In this document: one piece after another, positions 9,476 to 18,435 of the stretch | Layout: every line of letters starts with the position of its first letter | Position numbering within the stretch: position 1 is the stretch's first letter | Source: Luteitalea pratensis | Lineage (GTDB): Bacteria > Acidobacteriota > Vicinamibacteria > Vicinamibacterales > Vicinamibacteraceae | Direction of reading: 5' to 3' | Assembly (NCBI RefSeq): GCF_001618865.1 | Contig: NZ_CP015136.1 | Location: 6,669,001 to 6,733,000 of the forward strand | DNA length: 64,000 bases | Program-made: the position numbers and the translations under genes | The notes under the pieces: model-generated | Database searches by the model: none | What the model saw: the letters and a program-made list of their open reading frames with translations, nothing else | What the model was told of the DNA's origin: nothing

Positions 9476-12400
9476 CAGATGCGCAGGAGTACCGCCCTGG
9501 CCGGTTGGCCGGTGGCTGTCGCGAGCGCGCGTGCATAGAGCGCGACCTGCCGGCGATAGGCGTCCAGGCCGGCGTCCATGTCGGCGTCGGTCTTGAAGTC
9601 CACGACCGTCCAGGCTCCTTCGTCCTCGAAGGCGAGATCCAGTTGGCCCTCGATCCAGGCGCCATCCTCGAGTCGCAGCGTCACCGGCGTTTCCCGGCGG
9701 CACTGCCCGCGGGCGTGCGCCACCGCCGCCGCTTTCAACAAGGGGTGCTGCAGGGTATCGCATACGGCGGTGATCACCGAGGACTGGTCGACGTCGGTGT
9801 CGCCGAGCACGCGCGCCGAGTAGGCGGTGGCCGTCGCGACGTCGGCGTGCGTGGCGTCCAGCCCGATCACCGCGAGGACGTCGTGCACGAGCGACCCGAA
9901 GGCGCGTCCGCCACGACGCGGCGCCGCCGACGGCACCTGCAGCACCGCGACGTCGTTGCCGGCGAGATCGAGATCCCGGGCGGCCTCGGTGACGCGCTGC
10001 ACGCGCAAGGACGGCACGCGCCCCGCCGCCAGGCGGCCCGCGTGCAACTGCGTCCAGTGGTCCACGGCCTCGTGGCCCTCGCGCACGCGACTCTCCGACG
10101 CATTCTTGTCGATCAAGGCCTTCTGCCGCGACCCCAGCGAGGGCTCCGTGCCCAGATTTAGTTGCGCGGGATCCCACCACGTGACGTCGAAGGGCGCGAG
10201 GGAATCGCCGCGCACGTAGCGCCCCGGACGAATCGGCGTCGCATGCATCGCCGACTCCTCGTCGGGCCGATCCAGCACGGTATCGCGCCCGAACGGCGGG
10301 CTACCCACCGCTGCTTCGGGAGCCGACCAGGGGCGATCTGGATACAAGGCCCGGTTCATGACGTCCACCCACTTCTCGCCCTGCTTGACGTGCGGGTACG
10401 GCTCGTCACCGACGCCGGGCACGACCAGCAGGTCCCGGGCGCGCGTGGCGGCGACGTACGCAAGCCGATGGCCTTCAGCACGGTCGCGTGCGGTCTCCGC
10501 GTCGCGCAGTTGCACGAGTTCGAGCGGGCTGCACCCGGCAATCGTCTGCACGCACAGCCCGCGCGACGCCACGAGCGCGCGCGACGGGCGATCGGAGTAC
10601 AGCCGCCACGTGATGTCGGCCAGGATCACCACCGGGAACTCCAGGCCCTTCGCCTTGTGCACCGTCATCAGGCGAACGCCATCGGTGCCCTCTTCGAGGA
10701 TCGGGCTCTCGCCGGCTTCGACGTGCGTGGCGTCGAGGAACTGCTGGACGAAGCCACGGAACGACGCGCCGTCGGACGCCTCGTACTGGCGCGCGAGTTC
10801 CACCACGTGGAGCACGTTGGCGAGTGCCTGCTCGCCGCCCGGACGCAACACCAGGCCCGCATGCGCGCGTGTCGCCCGCAGCAAGGCCTGCACCGTCTCC
10901 TGCACCGGCACCTGGTTGCGCTGTCGGTGCAGCGACCGCAACAAGCCCAGGGCGTCGTCAATCGCCTGCAGGTCGGTGGGCTCGCCGTCTCGCACGCGGT
11001 CGGCGGCGGCAGCGACGGCGATTGGATTCAGGCGGCCGCCGTGCGCGTTGCGATACTCGAGCAGCAGGTGATCGGGGAAGGCAAAGAATCCGCCTCGCAA
11101 CGTGGCATAGACGGACAACTCGTCATCGGGCCACTCGATGGCGCTGAGCGCCACGCGCAGCGCGTCGACCTCCTCGCGCTCGTGGAAGCTGCGGCCGCCG
11201 ACGAGCAGGTGCGGCACCTGCCGTGATTCCAGCGCCTCGACGTAGGGCCGCGTGACGTCGGTCCCCCAGCTCGTGAACCGACGAAAGAGGATGGCAACAT
11301 GCCGCGCCTGCAGCGGCACGCGCACCTCGTCGCCGCCGGGCGCGCGCTCGGAGACCGTCCATCCGCTCTCCTGCACCAACCATGCGACGAAGGCGCCGAC
11401 TGCGTCCGGCAGCGACGCGTCGATGGCCTCGTAGCTGACGAACTTGCCTTTGTACGGCCGCGGCACGGGCAATGCGACCAGCGCCGGTTGCGTGTCGTTG
11501 TCGCTGCGCACCGGCTCGAGCGGCACATAGGCGGCCTGCGCCGAATCCGCGCTGTCGTCCATCACCGTGGCAAAGACGTGGTTGATCGCTCGCTGCAGCG
11601 CCGGCACGCTTCGAAAACACGTCCGCAACTGGCACGACTGGGCGCCCGCGGCAATGAGTTGCCGCTTGACCTGCCAGTACGTCTCCACGTCCGCGCGCCG
11701 GAACCGGTAGATCGCCTGCTTGGGGTCGCCGACGATGAAGAGCTTGCCCGGTACCGGGCGCACCTGCGTCCAGTCGGCGTGCCCGGGATCATCGGCGGCG
11801 AGCAGCAGGAGGATCTCGGCCTGGATGGGATCGGTATCCTGGAACTCGTCGACGAAGAGCCGCTGGTAGCGGACCTGGAAGTCACCCCGGACCTCGGCGT
11901 CGCGCCGCAGCAAGTCTCGCGCACACATCAGCAGATCGGTGAAATCCAGGACGCCGCGTTCCTGCTTGACAACCGCGTAGCGCACCAGGCAGGGCTGCAG
12001 TTCCTGTTGCAGGCAGGCCGCGAGGTCGGCGTCGAGGGCCGCCGTCGTCTGCTGCAGGAGTGCCTTCAGCGCCGCATGCTGCGTTTTCATCTCGGCACGC
12101 GGTACGCCCACCGCGTACGTGCTGCCATAGCCGGTGCGACATTTCGTGAGCGCGCGGTCGCGCGCCAGCATCCCGACCAGCGACTCGAGCGCGTCGAGCG
12201 CATCCTCGCCGGCTGGCCCCGGCGGCACCGCGGTGCCATGCCGCCAACTGAAGCGCCGGATGGGCGCGGTATCGACGAAGAAGTTGTCGTTCGACGATCC
12301 CTTCGCGCTCAGCGCCGCGAAGGCATGGATCGCATCCATGGCGGCGCCGACGAGAACGCGGCGATCGATCGGATCGCGGCGCCACGGCGCGTTGAAGTCG

Positions 12401-12975
12401 CGCCACTCCGCCAGCGACTGCACCGCCTTGCGGAGCGCGGCGCGCGGCCCGGCCTCGCCGTCATCGTCGCGGTACGCACGACGCAGCACGCGACGGACGC
12501 CCTCGCCCGGCGCCTCGAGTGTTTCCTGCAACCACTGGTCGACGACACCGTCGAGCACCTGGTTGGCCACCGGTTCGAGCAACACCTCGAAGCGCGGATC
12601 GACGCCGGCCTCCACCGGACGCTCCCGCAGCAGGTCCGCGCAGAACCCATGGATCGTGCTCACGTGCGCCTCCTCGAGGTGCGCGAGGGCCTCTTCGAGC
12701 AGCAGGCGGGCTGCCCCGGCACGCTGCTCCCGCGCATGCTCGACCTCCTCGCGCAGGCGCAGCTTCAGTTCGCCCGCGGCCTTCTCGGTGAAGGTGACCG
12801 CGACGATCTGGCCGATGGTTGCCCGCCCTTCCGCGAGCGTGTTGACCATCCGGGCCACGAGTTCAGTCGTCTTGCCGGTGCCAGCCGCCGCCTCGACGAC
12901 GAGCGTCGTGTCGAGGTCGTGCCTGATCCGGTTTCGGTCCGCGTCGTCCACCAGGTGCCGAGGCGTCGCGCTCAT
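9475..12975 (-). CDS. addA: ATP-dependent exonuclease/helicase subunit AddA (UvrD-like)
   Basis: 1,166 residues from ATG 12975, which overlaps the addB stop by four bases (ATGA). Motifs in order: Walker A VEAAAGTGKTTELVARM (motif I), AVTFTEKAAGELK (Ia), STIHGFCADLLRERP, Walker B LFVDEFQDTDPIQ (II), IVGDPKQAIYRFRRAD (III), MTVHKAKGLEFPVVIL (V) and VAATRARDLLVV (VI). The C-terminal RecB-type nuclease is marked by FGSLVHDVL, GQLDLAFEDEGAW, VVDFKTDADM and YRRQVALYARAL, with Asp and DFKTD as metal and catalytic residues. AddA with AddB processes DNA double-strand ends for RecA loading. Length and motif set are normal. The pair replaces RecBCD in many non-gamma-proteobacterial lineages. Confidence 0.94.
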   Translation of the reverse strand: MSATPRHLVDDADRNRIRHDLDTTLVVEAAAGTGKTTELVARMVNTLAEGRATIGQIVAVTFTEKAAGELKLRLREEVEHAREQRAGAARLLLEEALAHLEEAHVSTIHGFCADLLRERPVEAGVDPRFEVLLEPVANQVLDGVVDQWLQETLEAPGEGVRRVLRRAYRDDDGEAGPRAALRKAVQSLAEWRDFNAPWRRDPIDRRVLVGAAMDAIHAFAALSAKGSSNDNFFVDTAPIRRFSWRHGTAVPPGPAGEDALDALESLVGMLARDRALTKCRTGYGSTYAVGVPRAEMKTQHAALKALLQQTTAALDADLAACLQQELQPCLVRYAVVKQERGVLDFTDLLMCARDLLRRDAEVRGDFQVRYQRLFVDEFQDTDPIQAEILLLLAADDPGHADWTQVRPVPGKLFIVGDPKQAIYRFRRADVETYWQVKRQLIAAGAQSCQLRTCFRSVPALQRAINHVFATVMDDSADSAQAAYVPLEPVRSDNDTQPALVALPVPRPYKGKFVSYEAIDASLPDAVGAFVAWLVQESGWTVSERAPGGDEVRVPLQARHVAILFRRFTSWGTDVTRPYVEALESRQVPHLLVGGRSFHEREEVDALRVALSAIEWPDDELSVYATLRGGFFAFPDHLLLEYRNAHGGRLNPIAVAAAADRVRDGEPTDLQAIDDALGLLRSLHRQRNQVPVQETVQALLRATRAHAGLVLRPGGEQALANVLHVVELARQYEASDGASFRGFVQQFLDATHVEAGESPILEEGTDGVRLMTVHKAKGLEFPVVILADITWRLYSDRPSRALVASRGLCVQTIAGCSPLELVQLRDAETARDRAEGHRLAYVAATRARDLLVVPGVGDEPYPHVKQGEKWVDVMNRALYPDRPWSAPEAAVGSPPFGRDTVLDRPDEESAMHATPIRPGRYVRGDSLAPFDVTWWDPAQLNLGTEPSLGSRQKALIDKNASESRVREGHEAVDHWTQLHAGRLAAGRVPSLRVQRVTEAARDLDLAGNDVAVLQVPSAAPRRGGRAFGSLVHDVLAVIGLDATHADVATATAYSARVLGDTDVDQSSVITAVCDTLQHPLLKAAAVAHARGQCRRETPVTLRLEDGAWIEGQLDLAFEDEGAWTVVDFKTDADMDAGLDAYRRQVALYARALATATGQPARAVLLRI

Positions 12976-15900
12976 TTCATCCTCCGCAACAGCGTCAGTT
13001 CTTCGAGCGGCCGCCGGTCCTTGCGGCCGGGCACGCGCTGCGCCGACGGGCCGCACACCGCGGTGAAATCGCACCACATGCACGCGTCCTTGTCCGGAGC
13101 CGCTGGCAGCCTGCCCTCCTGGATGGCGTGGTCGACGATGGCGAGCACCTCCAGGCCGGCCTTGCGGGTCTCTTCCCCAACCGCGCCCGCGATCGCCCAC
13201 GGATGGTCCTCGTAACCACCGTCGGCGGTGCAGTAATAAAGACGCGACGCGGTGACGCGGCCCCCGAATGCCGCCTCGACGGCCATGGCGTAGAGGATCG
13301 GCTGCAACGTGCGGCCGCCGTTGACGACGACGTTGCCGGCGAGGCGGTACTTGCCGGTCTTGTAGTCGGTGATGCGCCACTGGTCGCCGTCGCCGCGTTC
13401 GAGCAGATCGACGACGCCGTGCAAGCGGGTGCCATCGGGCAACACGGCCTCTTCGCGCCGGCTCGCCTCGTCACGGCCGAAGCCACCCGCGAAGCCGACG
13501 CCGATCTCGACGCCCTCCGGCGTCCACGGCGTGCCGTCGCCCGGGAGGCGGCGAACCCAGTCGTGGACGTCACGCCGGATGGCGGCGACGGCGTCCTGCC
13601 AAACGCGAAGGATCGGCGGCGTGAGGCGATCCTCGTAGTCGGCGGCGACGCGCGTCACGATCCTCTCGGCCACCTCGTGGGCGCCGACGACGCGATCGTC
13701 GGTGAGCGGCACCCATGCCGAGGCCATCAACTCACGCATGATCTCGGCGAGCATCACGTGGACCATCGACCCGCGCGTGAGCGGGTCGAGGATGGTCAGC
13801 GGCATCGCCTCCTGCCGCGGCTCGAGGCGCAACACCGTCGAGAGGTAGAACTGATACGGGCAGGTGGCAAAGCGCTGCAGTGCCGAAGCCGAGTAAGCCC
13901 GCGCGTTGAGGCGATGCGATGCGAGCACCTCGGGCGGCGCGACGAGCCCGTCGTGCGGCGTCCATGCGCGAGTGAAGCGCAGGTGCCGCGCCAGCAGCGA
14001 ACGACGCAACGCCGGATTCAGATCGAACAGGTAGCGCGCACGCCCGGCGATGTCCACCTCGTTGCCGTGCAGGTACTTCTGGAGCACGCTGAGGTCGTGT
14101 TCGGCGGCATCGATGGCAGTCGCCGGGTCCTGCGGAGCGGGCCACGCGAGCCGCGCACCGCTACGTTGCTGGGCGTCACGGATCAGCGCTTCGTAGCCGG
14201 GCACGTGTCCGGTCACGGCACGCTGCAGGTCGATTGCGTAGAACGACGGCACCCGCGGACGCGACTGCGCCGTGTCCATCGAGGCGTACGACGCTACGAG
14301 GGCCTGCGTCGCGGCGCCGGTCGCGAGCCGCAACTGGAGGCGCTCGGCCGTGACGCGCTCGTCGTCGGTGACGAGGTCGGGGGAGAGCGCCGCCCGCTCG
14401 CGGTCGAGCAGGAGCGGATCCTGGCGGCTGCGCTGCGGGAACACACGCTCGGAGAGGCCGAGTACACAGACGACGTCGAAGGCTCGGCCGCGGAGCTGGT
14501 CCGGCGTGCCGACAAAGACACTGCCGTAGCGGTGCGGGGGCGGCGGCACCGGCAGGTGCGTGAGCCGATCCCGCAGCACGTCGCGGACTTCGTCGAGTCG
14601 CACGTCGGCCACTCCGGCGAGCGGCTGCAGTTCCTTCAGGGTCGCGAGGACGCGATCCGGGCGCGCGAGCACGCGCGGGGCGAGGCGTTGCAACCTGGCC
14701 AGCCAGCTGCCCCAATCGTCGGCGACGGGCCAGGTGGCCATTTCGCCGATCACATCGGTGGCAAACGCGATCAGTTCGTCCGTCCACGCCACCTGGCGCG
14801 TGAGGGCCTCGTGGCGTGGCGAACTCGGGTCGTCGTTGTACGCCGCGGTGGCACGTACCATGACTTGCTCGCGATGCCCGGCCAGCCGCCGCGCCCAGCG
14901 GTCGGCACCGCCGATCACCTGCGCGTCGTTGAGGATCGCTTCCCAACGCCATGGCGAGCGCCGTGGCATCGTCGCATCGGCCTGCGGCACCGCCGCCGAT
15001 CGGGCCTCGTCGTCCGGTGCCCAGTCGATATCCGGCAGACGCAGCCCCAATGCTTCGGCCTCGTCCGGAAGTAGCGCCCCGGTTCCCGGTTCCCGGTTCC
15101 CGGTTCCCGACTCCCGATCCGCGATCCGCGATCCGCGATCCGCGGTCCCCGGCAGCGCCGGTACCTGCGCGAGCGACAGGTACTCCGAGAAGCGCCGCGC
15201 CGACAGTCCTTCCACAGCGCAGGCAAGCAGCGCCAGCATCGCGCGTCCAGCGGGATCGGGGCGACGCGTGCCGCGACCGAAATGCACGGGCACGTCCGCG
15301 CGCCGCAGCGCCGTCTCGAGATGGCTCGCGTAGAGTGCCGGTGCGCGCATCACCACGGCGATGCGATCGAAGCGCGTCCCCCGCTCCGCGTGCGCAAGCA
15401 CCACACGCGCGACTTCCACGCATTCGCGGCCCTCGCCTGGCGCCGACAGGCACACCACCGACGCGTCATCGCCGGCGACAGCGACATCGGAGGGCTCGAA
15501 GAGGCCGACCTGCACGCGCTGAATCGCCGCTGGCGTCCCCGCGAGATCGGCGGCGTCGACGTCGTCTGCGCAGGGTCCGAGATCGGCCACGAGGCGCTGC
15601 AGCCACGGATCGCCGGTCGGCGCCGTGAGCAGGGCCGATGCGCTCCGGCGGACCAACGCGTAAGCGAGCGCCACGTCGCGGCGGCTGGCCAGCGGCGGAT
15701 CCACGAGGGCCAGCGGCAGGGTCAGTTCCGGCGTGTTGTCGGTCTGGACCGCCGCGGCGGCCAACGCCAGCACCTCGGCGCGATCGGCATGACGCAACTC
15801 GCCCAACGCCTGCTCGACCGTCGTGAGCAGCCAGGCAAGGTCGCGCCCTTTGGCCGTGCCGTTGTCGAGCGCCGCCGCCGGCACACCCGCGAGGCGAACG

Positions 15901-16400
15901 TCGGCCATGGTGCGCGCGAGCGACGGCACGAAGCCGGGATGCCGGGCAGCATCGCCGAAGAACTCGAGCGCGTTCTCTTCTCGCGCTCGCGAGACGACCC
16001 GCGCCACGATGGCTTCGAATCCGAGACTCGAGACCGGTGTGAGGCCTCGCGCCATCAGCGCGGGCGTGGCGAGACGGACGCTGAATCCCACCCAGCCGGC
16101 GCGCTCGACGCCGATCGACGCGGGCAGGGCCGCAAGGACGTGCCGTACGACGTCGTGGGCCTGCTCGTGCGTCGGGGCCAGGACGCGGACGCCGGAACGG
16201 CAGTGGGACAGCACATGCCGGCGAACGGCCGCGAGGCGCGCGGCGGCAGAGCCGTGCACGGCGGTGCGGACGGCACCCGGCGGCACGTCGCGACGCACCG
16301 GAGCGGCTGTGGCGACTGGCGCCTCAGGCAACGGCGTGACTGGGTATGGAAGATCTTCGGCCTGGGCGTCATCGTCCCAGGGCAGACGTGGGGTGGACAT
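12972..16400 (-). CDS. addB: AddB-like PD-(D/E)XK nuclease subunit
   Basis: 1,142 residues from ATG 16400 (MSTPRLPWDDD); ATG 16412 and a TTG at 16451 are longer alternatives. The C-terminal nuclease has LHGVVDLLERGDGD, ITDYKTGKYRLAGN and LQPILYAMAVEA, the RecB-type D...DYKTG...QxxxYA pattern. Four cysteines, one in FATCPYQFYL and three in CMWCDFTAVCG, fit the iron-sulfur staple of AddB nucleases. The middle is helicase-like (LSERVFPQRSRQDPLLLD). At the N-terminus I find no clear Walker A: LAPTHEQAHDVV stands where it would be expected, so the helicase half is likely inactive. A heptanucleotide array (15079-15150) is translated in frame as an Arg/Glu/Gly-rich insert. It forms a four-base overlapping operon with addA. 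Confidence 0.9.
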   Translation of the reverse strand: MSTPRLPWDDDAQAEDLPYPVTPLPEAPVATAAPVRRDVPPGAVRTAVHGSAAARLAAVRRHVLSHCRSGVRVLAPTHEQAHDVVRHVLAALPASIGVERAGWVGFSVRLATPALMARGLTPVSSLGFEAIVARVVSRAREENALEFFGDAARHPGFVPSLARTMADVRLAGVPAAALDNGTAKGRDLAWLLTTVEQALGELRHADRAEVLALAAAAVQTDNTPELTLPLALVDPPLASRRDVALAYALVRRSASALLTAPTGDPWLQRLVADLGPCADDVDAADLAGTPAAIQRVQVGLFEPSDVAVAGDDASVVCLSAPGEGRECVEVARVVLAHAERGTRFDRIAVVMRAPALYASHLETALRRADVPVHFGRGTRRPDPAGRAMLALLACAVEGLSARRFSEYLSLAQVPALPGTADRGSRIADRESGTGNREPGTGALLPDEAEALGLRLPDIDWAPDDEARSAAVPQADATMPRRSPWRWEAILNDAQVIGGADRWARRLAGHREQVMVRATAAYNDDPSSPRHEALTRQVAWTDELIAFATDVIGEMATWPVADDWGSWLARLQRLAPRVLARPDRVLATLKELQPLAGVADVRLDEVRDVLRDRLTHLPVPPPPHRYGSVFVGTPDQLRGRAFDVVCVLGLSERVFPQRSRQDPLLLDRERAALSPDLVTDDERVTAERLQLRLATGAATQALVASYASMDTAQSRPRVPSFYAIDLQRAVTGHVPGYEALIRDAQQRSGARLAWPAPQDPATAIDAAEHDLSVLQKYLHGNEVDIAGRARYLFDLNPALRRSLLARHLRFTRAWTPHDGLVAPPEVLASHRLNARAYSASALQRFATCPYQFYLSTVLRLEPRQEAMPLTILDPLTRGSMVHVMLAEIMRELMASAWVPLTDDRVVGAHEVAERIVTRVAADYEDRLTPPILRVWQDAVAAIRRDVHDWVRRLPGDGTPWTPEGVEIGVGFAGGFGRDEASRREEAVLPDGTRLHGVVDLLERGDGDQWRITDYKTGKYRLAGNVVVNGGRTLQPILYAMAVEAAFGGRVTASRLYYCTADGGYEDHPWAIAGAVGEETRKAGLEVLAIVDHAIQEGRLPAAPDKDACMWCDFTAVCGPSAQRVPGRKDRRPLEELTLLRRMK
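15079..15150. repeat. Heptanucleotide array inside the addB reading frame
   Basis: On the + strand, four GGTTCCC-type units are followed by GACTCCC and then four GATCCGC-type units, about ten 7-base repeats. Because 7 and 3 are coprime, the addB frame reads the array as a 7-residue periodic peptide (SRIADRESGTGNREPGTG). It lies between SLAQVPALPG and ALLPDEAEALGL, plausibly in a loop of the inactive helicase part. It keeps the frame open, so the gene is not obviously broken. Confidence 0.88.
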
Positions 16401-16492
16401 CGCGCCTCGCATGCCCCGGGTCGCATTGCCAGGGCTCTCTCGGTGCACCAACGTGAAACGTGGCCGCGGTCTGACAATAGTACCCTTTCGGG

Positions 16493-17230
16493 GTGCGCGC
16501 GCTGCCGCCGCTGATCGACGTCACGTTCGTCCGAGGGGTGGACGGCGAACCACCCTGGACCGGGCATGTCCTCGACGCTGGCGAACTGGCGCGGTGGACC
16601 GGCCTGCACACGACGGCGCGGCCGCTGTTCCTGGCCGCACACCTCGGCGCCAGGCTTCTCGCGGCGCGGCGGGCCGGCTTGCAGGCCGACGGCCTGGGAC
16701 TGGCGCCGGAGCTCACCGCCTTCGGGTGGGCGACGCTGCCGTCGGGGAAGCCGCTGCTGACCTTCCGGGATGGCAGGCCGCAGCCGTTGCACGTGAGCGT
16801 GGCACACGGCGGTGGCCTGGCCGTCGCGGCCGTCTGCGAGCACGGCCCGATCGGCGTCGACCTCGAACACGTGGACACGCGGCGCAATCTCGTCGGCATC
16901 GCGCGGCGGTTCTTCGCGGCCGAGGAGTGCGCGGAACTGGAAGCCTGTGGCAGCGACGAGCGGTCGCTGCTGTTTCATCAATGGTGGACGCGCAAGGAAG
17001 CCGTGCTCAAGGCCACCGGTCACGGACTGCGTGGCGGTCTCACGGTACGCGTCGATGCGCCGGCCGACCGCGACGGCTGGCGACCCGTGGCGCTCGAAGG
17101 GCATGAGGCGCCGCTGTTCGTGCGCGACCTGCGCACGCCCGACACCGGCGTCGTCGGCGCCGTCGCGATCGAAGGACAAGCCGGTGTGGTGCAGATGGTC
17201 ATGACCACGGCCGCCGAGGAGAGCACCTGA
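16493..17230 (+). CDS. 4'-phosphopantetheinyl transferase (Sfp-type)
   Basis: 245 residues, GTG start at 16493. Signature motifs: GVDLEHVD (Mg-binding Asp and Glu), FFAAEECAEL, and WWTRKEAVLKATGHGLRGGL (the WxxKEAxxKxxG motif with catalytic Glu and Lys). It transfers phosphopantetheine from CoA to carrier-protein serines. The Sfp/EntD-like length and the CoA-binding region LTAFGWATLPSGKPLL (a TxxGKP-like part) support broad-range carrier activation. No polyketide, peptide synthase or carrier-protein gene lies in the window, so its partner is elsewhere. It is divergent from addB and its stop overlaps the next gene's ATG by one base. Confidence 0.92.
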   Translation: MRALPPLIDVTFVRGVDGEPPWTGHVLDAGELARWTGLHTTARPLFLAAHLGARLLAARRAGLQADGLGLAPELTAFGWATLPSGKPLLTFRDGRPQPLHVSVAHGGGLAVAAVCEHGPIGVDLEHVDTRRNLVGIARRFFAAEECAELEACGSDERSLLFHQWWTRKEAVLKATGHGLRGGLTVRVDAPADRDGWRPVALEGHEAPLFVRDLRTPDTGVVGAVAIEGQAGVVQMVMTTAAEEST

Positions 17231-17748
17231 TGGATCCCACGACCCTGCCGGCCGGCGTCGTCAACCCGTTCGCGGCGCTCACCTTCATCGCCGCGCCGGC
17301 GTTGCTGACCAACGCGTCGAGCCTGCTGCTCATGGGCACCACCAACCGGCTCGCTCGCGCCGTCGATCGCGTCCGTGAGCTCGCGTCGCAACTCGAACAT
17401 CATGCCCGCGGCGAGCAGGCGATCGCCGAGGTCGAACTGTGGTTGATGCAGCGGGCCGAGCAGCGCGTGCGCATCATCGTGCATGCGATGACGACGTTCT
17501 ACCTTGCCGTTGGCAGCTTTTCTTTCGGCACCATGCTCGCGCTGATAGGCGCGGCGCTGGTCACGCCGGCGCACGAGGGCACGCGCATGTGGGTCCTGCG
17601 CTTCACCATCGGCGCCTGCGTCATCGGGGTGGCCGCGATCATGTCCGGATCACTGGCCCTCGTGTTCGAGAGCCGGATCACGTTCCGGATCCTGACCGAG
17701 GAAGCCCGCCAGGCCCGCGAACGTTACGCGAAGAGACAGATCGCCTAG
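17230..17748 (+). CDS. DUF2721 membrane protein
   Basis: 172 residues. The ATG shares its A with the preceding TGA (TGATG), so translation is probably coupled to the phosphopantetheinyl transferase gene. The pattern fits DUF2721: N-terminal FAALTFIAAPALLTNASSLLLMGTTNRLARAVDRVREL, then a charged helix with HHARGEQ, then two further hydrophobic segments (TFYLAVGSFSFGTMLALIGAAL and FTIGACVIGVAAIMSGSLALVF). It is a small cytoplasmic-membrane protein of unknown function. Pairing with the transferase by overlap does not prove a shared pathway. Confidence 0.88.
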   Translation: MDPTTLPAGVVNPFAALTFIAAPALLTNASSLLLMGTTNRLARAVDRVRELASQLEHHARGEQAIAEVELWLMQRAEQRVRIIVHAMTTFYLAVGSFSFGTMLALIGAALVTPAHEGTRMWVLRFTIGACVIGVAAIMSGSLALVFESRITFRILTEEARQARERYAKRQIA

Positions 17749-17766
17749 GGCGCGAAAAGCGGTCCG

Positions 17767-17800
17767 TAGGTGAGCGTCGAGCAAGCTCGACGCTCACCTA
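17767..17800. repeat. Perfect 16-base inverted repeat (dispersed palindrome, copy 1)
   Basis: TAGGTGAGCGTCGAGC pairs perfectly with GCTCGACGCTCACCTA around an AA loop. It lies 19 bases after the DUF2721 stop and may terminate that transcript. Its core GCGTCGAGC-NN-GCTCGACGC recurs at 39297-39316 inside a coding gene, so it belongs to a dispersed REP-like family rather than being a dedicated terminator. Confidence 0.85.
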
Positions 17801-17837
17801 CCGGGTTCCGGGTACCGGGTTCCGGGTACCGGGTTAA
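17801..17837. repeat. Short heptanucleotide array
   Basis: Alternating GGGTTCC and GGGTACC units (about five) directly follow the palindrome at 17767-17800. The units are close to those inside addB and at 61152-61200. Confidence 0.75.
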
Positions 17838-17863
17838 GGCCGAAGGCCGACGGCCTTGGTAGG

Positions 17864-17918
17864 GGCCGGCTCTCCCCGGGCGCCGAATCGCGGAGCGCGA
17901 AGGTGGCCGAGCCCGGCC
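17864..17918. repeat. Imperfect palindromic element, GGCCGGCTCTCC...GAGCCCGGCC type
   Basis: Left arm GGCCGGCTC (17864-17872) and right arm GAGCCCGGCC (17909-17918) pair with one bulged base. The same arms with the same CTCC and GGTGG flanks occur at 21625-21677. It lies just beyond the 3' end of the anti-sigma gene. Confidence 0.6.
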
Positions 17919-17934
17919 GAAGCGATAGCCCAGT

Positions 17935-18435
17935 TCACTCGTCCCGGAGCGCCACGTACAGCAGCACGGGTGTGGCGACGAGCATCGCGCCCGCGCAGAG
18001 CCAGATGGCGAGACGGAGCCCGGTTGGGGCGCCCCACGCACTGGCAGTCACCAGGTCGGCCAGGGCCTGGAGCACCGTCGACTTGCCCAGCCAATCCTGC
18101 AGCCACCATGCGAGCACACCGGTCAGCGAGGCGAGGAGTCCGACGACGGCCGCGGCGGCGATTCCGGTGGCGACAGTGATCGGCCGCGCCGCGAGCGCGG
18201 TCGCTTCCTGACGGGCACGCAATTCCGCCCGCCACCAGGCCTGCCCAGCCGATGGCACATGCGCCTCGGCAAGCGCCACCGCGCTGTCGTCGTGCAGTGC
18301 CGACGCGATGGTGTGGAGATCGCGGCAGCTGTCGCATGCCTCGAGATGCGCGGCCAGGTCGTCCGGCGTCGTGCGCGTGGCGTCGAGCGCGGCAGCGAGG
18401 GCGGCGTCCTCATGAGCGCAGACGCGACGCATCAT
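17935..18435 (-). CDS. Zinc-type anti-sigma factor
   Basis: 166 residues from ATG 18435, overlapping the sigma-factor stop (ATGA); a second ATG follows at once. The N-terminal cytosolic part contains HEDAALAAALDATRTTPDD, then HLEACDSCRDL. This His-x3-Cys-x2-Cys arrangement is that of ZAS-domain anti-sigma factors. Two hydrophobic stretches follow, GIAAAAVVGLLASLTGVLAWW and LAIWLCAGAMLVATPVLLYVAL, so the protein is membrane-bound. It presumably sequesters the ECF sigma factor encoded immediately upstream until an envelope or redox signal releases it. The overlap implies coupled translation and matched stoichiometry. Confidence 0.85.
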   Translation of the reverse strand: MMRRVCAHEDAALAAALDATRTTPDDLAAHLEACDSCRDLHTIASALHDDSAVALAEAHVPSAGQAWWRAELRARQEATALAARPITVATGIAAAAVVGLLASLTGVLAWWLQDWLGKSTVLQALADLVTASAWGAPTGLRLAIWLCAGAMLVATPVLLYVALRDE

